DNA from: Myxococcota bacterium
Lineage (GTDB): Bacteria > Myxococcota_A > UBA796 > CAJQPC01
DNA length: 52,388 nt
NCBI GenBank assembly: GCA_023150845.1
Contig: JAKLKD010000016.1
Span: 1 to 52,388 of the forward strand
Direction of reading: 5' to 3'
Numbering within the stretch: the stretch's first letter is position 1; each line of letters starts with the position of its first letter. The notes below the pieces were generated by a model. The model saw only the letters and a list, made by a program, of their open reading frames with translations. It ran no database searches and was not told the origin of the DNA. A program made the translations under genes and the position numbers. Below are positions 7,067-15,374 of the stretch, in pieces.

Positions 7067-8943
7067 GCTCCACCTGCCGTGGCGTCGAGGAAGCCCCGTG
7101 CCTCTAACGTGTCCACGCGCCCAAAGTAGGCCGCGCGGGCCTCCGCCTCAGTGTTGAAGACCAGGTTCTGGGCCCGGAGGCTCTCGCCCCGGCTGCCCCA
7201 GCGCACCCGCAGCTTACGGAGGTCAAGGGTGAGCTGAAAGACCTCCTCCGTCGCGCCCTTTCGTTTGACGTAGGTGCGAGTCTCGACGGTGATGGTGTCC
7301 CGGCTCTTGCCGCGGTTGGCGAGGCGCTCGGCCTCGACCCGGGCCTGCTGGAGCCGCAGAGCGATGAGGTGCGCGCAGGGGCCCTCCTTGAGCCCGTGCT
7401 GGCGGACCTGGGCGCAGGTGCAGGTCGCCTTACGCACCCGGCCGTCGTCCATGAGCAGGAGCTCGGGGCGGTACTCACGCTTGTCGGCCTCGACCACCAC
7501 CTTGCCGATGAGCTCTAAGCCCTCGCCGTGGATGTGGTTCTCCTTGATGACCTTCACCGCGCCCTTGACGTTGAGCAGGTCAAACGCCGCGCGCTCGCGG
7601 TCGTTGCGGTACTCCAGGCGGGTGAGGTCGGGCAGCTCGGCGAGCACCGGGCGCAGGCGGTAGACCCCGCCGGGGAGGTCGATCATCACCTGACCGAGCT
7701 GGGTGCCGAGCTGCAAGGCGGCGAGCACCCGGTCCATCGTTAGGCCCGTCGTCTTGGCCAGAGCCTCGGCGGAGGCGACCCGGGGGCCCGCGAGGGCCTT
7801 GAGCACCGCAGGGAGGTCGGAGTCGTCCCGGCCAGCGCGGGGCAAGAGCAGGTCGAAGCTCACCGACTGCGACCAGGCCGCCGAGGTGAAGCCCGAGAGG
7901 CCCAAGGTGAAGGTGATCGGCCCGGCGCGCAGCACCCAGAAGCTCGGCAGGCCCGAGCCCAAGAGGTGAAGCTCGACGGAGTCCGAGAATGGCAACAGCC
8001 GCCGCATCATCATCAGGCGGCGGCGGCCCCAGAGGCGCAGGACCTCGGCGCGACGGCCGGTGTAGGCGGCGCCGTGGCTGGGCAGCACGAGCTCCCAGGG
8101 CTCCAAGACGAGGCGCGGGGCCTCGCCAGGCACAAGCTCGACGCGCAGGCCGCGGCCCTTGTTCTTCTGGTCGGCGTTCAGGCGCAGGTGCCGCAGCACG
8201 TTGTAGAGGTCGAGCGGCGCGATGCTGACCTTGGTGGTCGGCAGGCTCGCCGCGGACTGCACCTGCAAGAAGCCGCGCAGCCAGGAGTCCGGCACGCTGA
8301 TGCGCTTCTCTAAGGTGCTGGCCTCCCCCGCCGTCAGGCGCACGGCCTCTTGGCCGACGCTGATGCGGGTGGGGCGGTAGCTCCGCATACGCTGCACGCT
8401 GTCGTGGAGCGCCTGGGAGAAGTCGATGTGGGTGGTGCCGCAGACGGGCTCGCCCTCGATCTCCAAGGCGTCGCGCTGAATCGCGAGCCGGGCGTAGCTG
8501 CCCTCGTCCTTGGAGAACACCTCAAAGGACAGCTCGTCGGGGAAGACCGAGACGAGCGGGTCGAGGAGGATGAACGCCAGGGGATCGTTGCGCAGGAGCC
8601 AGTCGAAGTAGGCCTTTCGCGCCGCGGCGCTGTTCGCCGCCGTGCCCGACTGCTGGCGCATCCGCTGGAACGCCAGCCAGGCCGTGCGGTCCTTGGGCTG
8701 GTACGAGAAGTCGCTGGAGACGACCTCGTACAAGGCCGCCAGGGCCTCGCGCAGCCGCACGGGGTCCTTCACCCGGGCGTTGAGCTGAACCGGCGCCCGC
8801 TTGAGGTCGCCGAACAGCGCCAGCACCGTGTCGCCGTCTTGGGTCTTGAGGCCGCTGTCCCCGCCGTAGGCGAGGTCAACGGCGGTGCGCTCCACCTTCG
8901 GCGGCTCGACGGCCGCCGGGGTCTCAGGGGTGTTGCCGCTCAT
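7063..8943 (-). CDS. Winged-helix / SWIM zinc-finger / WGR protein (retron-associated)
   Basis: 626 aa. Residues about 375-435 look like a winged helix (LPAVLKALAGPR ... GGVYRLRPVL). A SWIM zinc finger follows: C508-x-C510 ... C523-x-H525, the CxC-xn-CxH signature of a DNA- or protein-binding finger. Residues about 550-622 match a WGR domain (LRVRWGSRGES ... EARAAYFGRVDTLEARGF), the nucleic-acid-sensing module known from PARPs and some bacterial proteins. The N-terminal 370 residues are unassigned. ATGA overlaps couple it to both the giant HEAT gene before it and the RT after it. A winged-helix-SWIM protein is, as I recall, a standard component of type XIII retrons. Its exact role there is not established. 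Confidence 0.85.
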   Translation of the reverse strand: MSGNTPETPAAVEPPKVERTAVDLAYGGDSGLKTQDGDTVLALFGDLKRAPVQLNARVKDPVRLREALAALYEVVSSDFSYQPKDRTAWLAFQRMRQQSGTAANSAAARKAYFDWLLRNDPLAFILLDPLVSVFPDELSFEVFSKDEGSYARLAIQRDALEIEGEPVCGTTHIDFSQALHDSVQRMRSYRPTRISVGQEAVRLTAGEASTLEKRISVPDSWLRGFLQVQSAASLPTTKVSIAPLDLYNVLRHLRLNADQKNKGRGLRVELVPGEAPRLVLEPWELVLPSHGAAYTGRRAEVLRLWGRRRLMMMRRLLPFSDSVELHLLGSGLPSFWVLRAGPITFTLGLSGFTSAAWSQSVSFDLLLPRAGRDDSDLPAVLKALAGPRVASAEALAKTTGLTMDRVLAALQLGTQLGQVMIDLPGGVYRLRPVLAELPDLTRLEYRNDRERAAFDLLNVKGAVKVIKENHIHGEGLELIGKVVVEADKREYRPELLLMDDGRVRKATCTCAQVRQHGLKEGPCAHLIALRLQQARVEAERLANRGKSRDTITVETRTYVKRKGATEEVFQLTLDLRKLRVRWGSRGESLRAQNLVFNTEAEARAAYFGRVDTLEARGFLDATAGGA

Positions 8944-11900
8944 GCGTGGGTCTCCTGCGCCCGGGTGCGCTGGCGGCGCGCGCGCCGCAAGGCCCGCCAG
9001 GCCGCCTTCCGAAGCTCCTCATCCTCTGCCGCGCTCGTGGCGACGGCCCGCAAGGGCGCCTCCACCGCCGGATCCTCAAGCCGACCTAAGGCCTCGATGG
9101 CCCCGAGCCGCGCCGCCTCGGGCAAGGCGCGGTCGCCGAGCGCCGCCGCGAGGCCCGCCACGTCGCCGCGACCCACGAGGATCGGCAAGACCGAGCCCAG
9201 CCAGGCCGTCTTGCTGAGCCCCGCCCGCAGGGCGTCGGACGCCCCGCCCGCCCCGATGAGCCGGGCGAGCCGCACCGGATCCTCCAGGGCCCCCGCCGCC
9301 AAGGCCTCGGCCCGGCCAACGTTGAGGCCCCGCAGGCCGTGGGCCGCGAGGCTGCGCTCCTCGGCGTCGCCCTCGGCGGACACACGCTCCAGGGTGGTGA
9401 GGCCCGCCTCGCCGCCCAAGCCCGCGCCGATGGCCAAGAGCGCCGCCCGACGCAGGGCGCCGAGCGCGACGCCCGGCAGGCTCACCAAGGGCAGCACCCG
9501 CTCCGCGCCGACGCCGAGGCGTCCGCAGGCCCAGACCAGGGGCTCCAAGGCGAGGGCGATCTCGGGCAGCTCCTCCTCGGCCTCGGAGTCCGCGCCGCGG
9601 GCCAGCCGGGCGCGTAAGGCGTCGAGCTGGTCGCAGAGGCGACCGAGGGCGGTGAGCAGCGCCGGGCCGTGGGAGGCGTCGGCGCCACGACCCACGAGCC
9701 GCGCCGCCAAGGTGACCACGGCGCGCCGGTCCGAGGCCAAGGCCGCGGCGGCCTCGACAGCGGGGGCGGGCTTGCGGCCCAAGAGCGCCACGGCGACGGC
9801 CTCGATGACCGGCTGGTGGTTGTAGCGGTCGGGGTTGAGCTCGTTGAGCAAGGAGAAGAGCTGCGCCGCCGTCGCCCGGGTGACGATGCGCTCCAAGGCG
9901 CCCTCGTCGTCGTCCAGGCCCCGCTGGGAGCGCGCGGCGAGGAGGTCGGGCTCCAGAGAGTCGGGGCCGAGCCGAGCGCGGAGGCTGGTCACCGCCGCGC
10001 CGCTCACGTCGCCGTCACGATCCTCAACGAGCTTCCGCAGCACGTCGAGCCCCGCCTCGGTGCGCTCGTCGGCCAGCACCTCGGCGATGACCTCCCGCAC
10101 CCTCCAGTTGTCGTCCTTCGCCCGGGCCCGCAGGATGACCCAGGCGGGCTCGCTGCCGAAGTGGCGCAGGCCGGAGAGCGCGCTGAGCGCGACCTCACCC
10201 TCACCCTCGGCGAGCTTGGTGAGGGTCTTGAGCACCTGCTCGGCGCGGTCGCCCGTGGAGAGGTGGCCGAGCGCCTCGGCGGCGGCCTCCTGGAGCGCGT
10301 GGCCCTCCTCCGTCGCGAGGCGGGAGAGCAGCTCCAGAGACCGCGCGTCGGCCAGGGGCCCCAGCGCCTTGACCGCCCGCACCCGCCAGTCGAGCTCCGG
10401 CATGAGCTCCACCGCCGCGAGCAAGGCCGCCGCGCCGTCGTTCCGACCGGCGAGGGCGAGGCCCTCCGCGGCCAAGAAGCGCAGCTCGACCTCGGGGCTC
10501 TGCAAGGCCCGCAGGAGCGTGTCCGCCGGGCCCGCGCGCTTGCGCAGGCGCCAGCCGATGGCCTCGATGACCTCCTGGCGCACGTCCGGCTTGCTGTAGC
10601 CGACCAAGGCCGCCAACGCCGCGTCTACGACGCTGCTCGGCGCCCAGCGCAGGGCCGGGATGAGCTCGTTGGAGAGCATCCGGTCCTCGCCCAAGGCCGC
10701 GGCCTTACGGGTCAGCTCGACCAGGCCCTCGTCGCTGCGGGGGTGCTGATCCTTGAGCCAGGCGCGATCGTGAAGGCGCTCGTCCTCGGTGTCGTCAATG
10801 TCTTGGTCGTAGCCGGTGACGGTGAGCGCGCCGTAGAGCGCCGCGCGGCGGAGCTCCTTGACATCGGTGAGCTTGAGCAGGCGGCTGAGGCTGCCGGGCT
10901 GGCGCAGGTCGGCGGCGAAACGGATGAGCTCGTCGCCGAGGCCCGCGCCCTTGTCGGGGCGGTCCACACGGTCGAGCAGCGCGTCCACCACCCGGGGGTC
11001 ACCCAAGGCGATGAGGCCATCGCGAGCCTCGCGCATCTGGCGGGTGTCGTCGCCGTTGAGCACCTTCACCAAAAGATCCCAGGCCGCGCCGTCGCGGCGC
11101 TCGGCGAGGCGGCGGGCCGCCCCCAAGCGCACTTCAGCGTGGCGTGAGCCCAAGGCGGCGCGCAGGGCGTCTACGGCGGCCGGCTCCGTCGGCGCCATCT
11201 TCGCCAGCCAGGCGAGGCCCTGCTGGCGGAGGTTGGCGTCCCGGGCGTCGAGCACGAGGCGACCGGCGGCCACCTCGCCTTGGCGCTCGGCGATGAGGTT
11301 CGCCGCCGGGGTCTGCATGCCGTCGGTGCGCTCCAAGGCGACGCGGCGCAGGATGCTGACGGCGGCGTCCCCGCCGGCCTGCTCGGCGAGCACCCGCATG
11401 CCCAAGGCGCCGACGTCTTGGTGAGACGCGGCGAGGGCCTCGGCGCCGAGGCGCGCTGGCTCCATGCCGAGGCGCTGCAGGGCGTTGAGCGCGGTGATGC
11501 GCACCGGCGCCATCGGGTCGGACAGGGCGAGCACCATGACGGGCTCGACGGAGGCGCCCAAGGCGGGCTCCTCGACGGCCATGGCCAAGAGGCGGCTGAG
11601 CGCCTTCACCCGCACGCTGGCCTCCCCGGACCCACCCTCACGGGCGAGGCCGACGCAGGCGCCGAACACCACGGGGCGCAGCGTCGCCTCGGTGGGGCGG
11701 GGGTCGTGCTTGAGGCGGCGCTCCAGCTCGGCCCGGCCCGCGTCTAAGGCGGCGGCGGCCCGGGCGCGAAGGGCCTTCCACTCACCCTCAAAACGCTCTT
11801 GGGTCGGCAGCTCTAGGCCGGCGAGGGCGGCGGCGCCCCGGGCGCGGAGCTGGGGATCCGCAGAGGCCAAGGCGGCGGTGAGGTCCATCACCACGCCCTC

Positions 11901-14900
11901 GGCGACGGTCCACGGGGGCACGGAGCCCGCGCGGCCCGGCGTCGTGACGAGGCTCATCAGCTCGGACTGGGAGATCGGCGTCGCCCAGCTCCGGTCGTTG
12001 ACGCGCTCGACGGCGGCGGCGCGGAAGTCGGCGGCGTCGGGGCAGCGCTCCAGGAGCTCGGCGGCGGCGAGGCGGACCACGCCCGTCGAGGCGGAGAGCG
12101 CCGAGAGCAGGCGGCTCGGGGGATCCTGGGGCTCAGCCAGCTCCAAGAGCGCCACGGCGAGCAGGGCCCGGCGGCGCACGATGGCGTTGTCGGAGTCGAG
12201 CAGGCTCAACAGCGCGCCACGCCCGGTCTCCCCCAAGGCCAAGGCCGCCATGAGGCGCTCGGGCTCACCGAGGGTCGGCTCGGCGGGGGCGGCGGGCTGG
12301 TTGTTGCGCTTGTTGCGGTTGTTGGAGGTGTCCGGCGCCTTGGGGCGGGCGAAGAGCAGGCTCACCCCGGCGGCGTCGCCGTTGATCGCCAGGCCGAACG
12401 CGGCCTTCAACCGAACTTCAGCGTCGCTGTGGCGCAGCGCGGCGCGTAGGGCGTCGAGCTGGCCGGGCCGGGAGATCCAGGCCAGGGCCTCGACAGCGGC
12501 GAGGCGGATCTTCGGCTGCTCGCGGCTGAGCAAGGCGGCGACGGGCTCAAGCGCCCCGGGCTCACCCAGGCCACCCAGGCCGCCCAGGGCCGTGATGACC
12601 CGAGCCTCCCACGCGGCGGGATCCCCCTTGCCGGGCTCCGGCTTCGCCTCGGTGGCGACCTCCAGGAGCGGGCCCAAGGCCGCCGGGTCGCCATGCGCCG
12701 CACGGGCCGAGGCCGCGCGCACCCGCACGTCGGGCCAGCGCGCGGTGAGCGCCGCCGACAAGGCGTCGTGGGCCTCCGCGGTGACCAAGGCGCCGATGGC
12801 GAGGCTACGCACCTCGGCGTCGTCGTCCTCAAGCGCCTTCACGAGGAGGGCCTGGCCGCCGTCGCTGCGCTTCTCGGCGAGCTCCTTGGCCGCCCGGCGC
12901 CGCAGATCGGCGTGCTGGCAGCCCAAGGCCGCGGCGAGGGGCTCCAGGCGACGGCTCTTGGCGCGCTTCTGGGCGAAGGCGAAGGCGTCGCTGCGCAGAG
13001 TGGCGTCGGGGTCGTCGAAGAGCTCCAGCAGCAGGCCCCAGGCCCAGGGCTCATCAGGCCGGGCCATGATCTCGGTGAGCACCTCGCGGCGCACGTCCAC
13101 ATGCAGCGAGCGCAGGGCGAAGCGCTGGGTGTTCGCGCCGCCGCCGGAGACGCCCAGGTTGAGCGCGGCCTTGAGGGCCTCGCCGCGCACCCCGGCGTCG
13201 ATGTCGTTGAGCGCGAGCTGCAAGAGCGCGATGGCGGCGGGATCCTCGACCTTGGTGGCCCGGAGCTTCGCCGTGAGCACCTGCAGCGCGCGCTTCCGCA
13301 CGTCGTCGTGCTCGGCGTGGAGCCCGGCGTCAGCGGCCTCCAGAGGTGTGGCCTCCAGGATGCGGGTGAGCGCCGAGAACGCCGCGTCACGCACCTCGGG
13401 GGCGGCGTCGCGGATCATGAGGCGCAGGCGGTTGAGCGCGCGGGCGTCGCCGAGGGCCTCAAGCGCCTTACAGGCCTGCACCCGGGCGGACTTGTCGCCG
13501 TCGCGGCTGAGCTGCAAGAGCGCGCCGAGGGCCCGGGAGTCGCCCAGCGACGCGAGGCCGACGGCGCCGCGCAGGCAGGTGTCCAGCGCCCGGGAGGCCA
13601 TCGCCTCCAAGAGCGGGCGGAGGTCATCGCCGCCGAGCGCGCTCGCCTCGACCTTCTTCGTCTTGGGCGGCTTACGGTCGGGGTCGTCGGGCAGGCCCCA
13701 GGTGTCGAGCTCAAAGAGCTGGCGGTGCAGGTCGCGGTCGCGGTGGCGCAGGGCCTCGGCGAGGAGCGGCCGGGACGAGACGTTCACCAAGAACGCCATC
13801 ACCCGCACGTCGGCGTCTTTGTCTTCGCCGTGGCGACGGAGCGCGATGCCCGTCTCGGCGAGGTGCAGGAGCCCGCGCTGCTTGAGGCGTAAGAGCGCCA
13901 GGCGGCGCACGTCGGCCCGGTTGGAGTCGAGCGCGAGCAGGTCCGCCGCGGGGTCGCCGTCGGGGTGGATCGCCTCCAAGGCGAAGAGCGCCGCGGTGCG
14001 CACCTCCTGGGGCTCATCGCGCAGGGCTTGGACGAGCCGGGCCATGGCCAGCTCATCCGTCGGGGCCATGCCCTGGAGCACCTTGACCGCCGCCTGGCCA
14101 AGATCGGCCTTCTTCGCCGAGAGCGCGGCGTTGAGCGGGTCGAGGCTCTCCGGCCCGGCGATGCGGCGCAGGCCGTTGAAGGCGTTCAGCCGCACGACGG
14201 CGTCGTTGGAGCTGAGCAGGCCGGTGAGCAGCTTGCGGGCGCTGGGGTGGTCGCTCTGGCCGAGGAGCTCGGCGGCGAGGCCACGCAGGCTCACCTGCTC
14301 GTCGCTCTTGGCGCGCTCGCTGAGGCGGCTGACGCTCTCGGCGTCCCCCCAGCGGGCCAAGGCGCGCATGGCGTCCTCACGCTGCTGGGGCTCGGAGCGG
14401 CCGAGCTCGGCGTCCGCCCAGGCCAAGGCGCCGCGGGCGGTGATCGCCGCCTCGCCGACCTTGCCCGAGGCGTCCATGAGCAAGATGCGGATCGAGCCGT
14501 CGAGGAGCGCCAAGGCCAAGGCCGGGCGCGACTTGTAGCGCACGACGATGAGGCCGACGCTCTTGGCGATCCAGTCCTTCGTGGTGGTCGGGCGCTTGCG
14601 GCCCGCGCCCAAAGGCCAGGCCTTGAGCACGCCGTCGTCACCGGCGGTGTAGAAGCGGCGGTCGCTGTGCTCCTCGGCGCCGACGGCGATGCCGCGCACC
14701 GGGCCGTCATGCGCCGCGCCGCCGCCGCGGTCTTCAGGCTCCAGCCGCCCGCGCAGGTGCGTCGAGAGCAGCTTGTTGTCGACCCCCGCCGAGAGCACCC
14801 GCAGCTCGCCGGGCTCAAAACACAGGGTCGTGACCGCGCCCTCGTGGGCCTTCACGGCCTCGCCGCCCAAGAAGCGGGGCTTGTCCTCGTCGTCGAATGC

Positions 14901-15374
14901 GCAGAGCTTGCCGCCCGCGGTGCCAACGGCGATCCAGTGGCCCGTGGGGTCGGCGACGATGGCCGTGCCCGCCTCGGGGAGCTCCAGGTCTTGCAGGACG
15001 GCGCCGTCCGCCGCGCTCACGATGCTCAACAGCGCCCCGCGCAGCACGCCGAGGCGGCCGTTCGAGAGCACCGCCAAGGCCGTGCCCGCCGGGCTCAGCG
15101 CCGGGCCGATGGGCGCGAGCGCCGACTCCCCCGCCCGGAGGCGGTAGATGTGGCCGTCTTCAGCGGTGACGAGGAGGTCCTCGCCGTCCGGGTCGAGATC
15201 GAGGCCGCCGCAAGGCAGCGGGTACGCCTTCTGCTCGCCCTTGTCGAGGTCCAGGCGGTAGAGCGCCGTGGCGTGGCCCTCGGCGTGCCGGGTGGTGAAC
15301 CAGAGCGCGTCCCCTTGGGCGCGGAGCCCGGTGACCGCGCCGCGGTGCTGGAACATACGATCGACGTGGGCCAT
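8940..15374 (-). CDS. Giant WD40 + HEAT-repeat protein (retron-associated scaffold)
   Basis: 2144 aa. Residues about 1-330 form a WD40-like beta-propeller, with blades such as KAHEGAVTTLCFEPG and HDGPVRGIAVGAEE ... RFYTAGDDGVLKAWPL. From about 340 to the end there are several dozen HEAT/armadillo repeats of about 31 residues with the recurring pattern D-x-x-V-R-x-x-A-x-x-x-L. A Lys/Asn-rich linker lies near residue 1020. No catalytic motif was seen, so it is probably a very large platform for partner or nucleic-acid binding. The start overlaps the preceding stop by one base (TGATG) and the stop overlaps the SWIM gene start (ATGA). It fits the armadillo-repeat component of type XIII retrons. 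A long open frame on the opposite strand is a GC-driven shadow. Confidence 0.88.
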   Translation of the reverse strand: MAHVDRMFQHRGAVTGLRAQGDALWFTTRHAEGHATALYRLDLDKGEQKAYPLPCGGLDLDPDGEDLLVTAEDGHIYRLRAGESALAPIGPALSPAGTALAVLSNGRLGVLRGALLSIVSAADGAVLQDLELPEAGTAIVADPTGHWIAVGTAGGKLCAFDDEDKPRFLGGEAVKAHEGAVTTLCFEPGELRVLSAGVDNKLLSTHLRGRLEPEDRGGGAAHDGPVRGIAVGAEEHSDRRFYTAGDDGVLKAWPLGAGRKRPTTTKDWIAKSVGLIVVRYKSRPALALALLDGSIRILLMDASGKVGEAAITARGALAWADAELGRSEPQQREDAMRALARWGDAESVSRLSERAKSDEQVSLRGLAAELLGQSDHPSARKLLTGLLSSNDAVVRLNAFNGLRRIAGPESLDPLNAALSAKKADLGQAAVKVLQGMAPTDELAMARLVQALRDEPQEVRTAALFALEAIHPDGDPAADLLALDSNRADVRRLALLRLKQRGLLHLAETGIALRRHGEDKDADVRVMAFLVNVSSRPLLAEALRHRDRDLHRQLFELDTWGLPDDPDRKPPKTKKVEASALGGDDLRPLLEAMASRALDTCLRGAVGLASLGDSRALGALLQLSRDGDKSARVQACKALEALGDARALNRLRLMIRDAAPEVRDAAFSALTRILEATPLEAADAGLHAEHDDVRKRALQVLTAKLRATKVEDPAAIALLQLALNDIDAGVRGEALKAALNLGVSGGGANTQRFALRSLHVDVRREVLTEIMARPDEPWAWGLLLELFDDPDATLRSDAFAFAQKRAKSRRLEPLAAALGCQHADLRRRAAKELAEKRSDGGQALLVKALEDDDAEVRSLAIGALVTAEAHDALSAALTARWPDVRVRAASARAAHGDPAALGPLLEVATEAKPEPGKGDPAAWEARVITALGGLGGLGEPGALEPVAALLSREQPKIRLAAVEALAWISRPGQLDALRAALRHSDAEVRLKAAFGLAINGDAAGVSLLFARPKAPDTSNNRNKRNNQPAAPAEPTLGEPERLMAALALGETGRGALLSLLDSDNAIVRRRALLAVALLELAEPQDPPSRLLSALSASTGVVRLAAAELLERCPDAADFRAAAVERVNDRSWATPISQSELMSLVTTPGRAGSVPPWTVAEGVVMDLTAALASADPQLRARGAAALAGLELPTQERFEGEWKALRARAAAALDAGRAELERRLKHDPRPTEATLRPVVFGACVGLAREGGSGEASVRVKALSRLLAMAVEEPALGASVEPVMVLALSDPMAPVRITALNALQRLGMEPARLGAEALAASHQDVGALGMRVLAEQAGGDAAVSILRRVALERTDGMQTPAANLIAERQGEVAAGRLVLDARDANLRQQGLAWLAKMAPTEPAAVDALRAALGSRHAEVRLGAARRLAERRDGAAWDLLVKVLNGDDTRQMREARDGLIALGDPRVVDALLDRVDRPDKGAGLGDELIRFAADLRQPGSLSRLLKLTDVKELRRAALYGALTVTGYDQDIDDTEDERLHDRAWLKDQHPRSDEGLVELTRKAAALGEDRMLSNELIPALRWAPSSVVDAALAALVGYSKPDVRQEVIEAIGWRLRKRAGPADTLLRALQSPEVELRFLAAEGLALAGRNDGAAALLAAVELMPELDWRVRAVKALGPLADARSLELLSRLATEEGHALQEAAAEALGHLSTGDRAEQVLKTLTKLAEGEGEVALSALSGLRHFGSEPAWVILRARAKDDNWRVREVIAEVLADERTEAGLDVLRKLVEDRDGDVSGAAVTSLRARLGPDSLEPDLLAARSQRGLDDDEGALERIVTRATAAQLFSLLNELNPDRYNHQPVIEAVAVALLGRKPAPAVEAAAALASDRRAVVTLAARLVGRGADASHGPALLTALGRLCDQLDALRARLARGADSEAEEELPEIALALEPLVWACGRLGVGAERVLPLVSLPGVALGALRRAALLAIGAGLGGEAGLTTLERVSAEGDAEERSLAAHGLRGLNVGRAEALAAGALEDPVRLARLIGAGGASDALRAGLSKTAWLGSVLPILVGRGDVAGLAAALGDRALPEAARLGAIEALGRLEDPAVEAPLRAVATSAAEDEELRKAAWRALRRARRQRTRAQETHA

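Noticed and set aside
11464-14538. A 1024-codon open frame on the plus strand opposite the WD40-HEAT gene
   Set aside because: Its translation is Ser/Arg/Ala low-complexity text without domain features, while the minus strand has regular HEAT repeats. It is a shadow of high-GC third codon positions.
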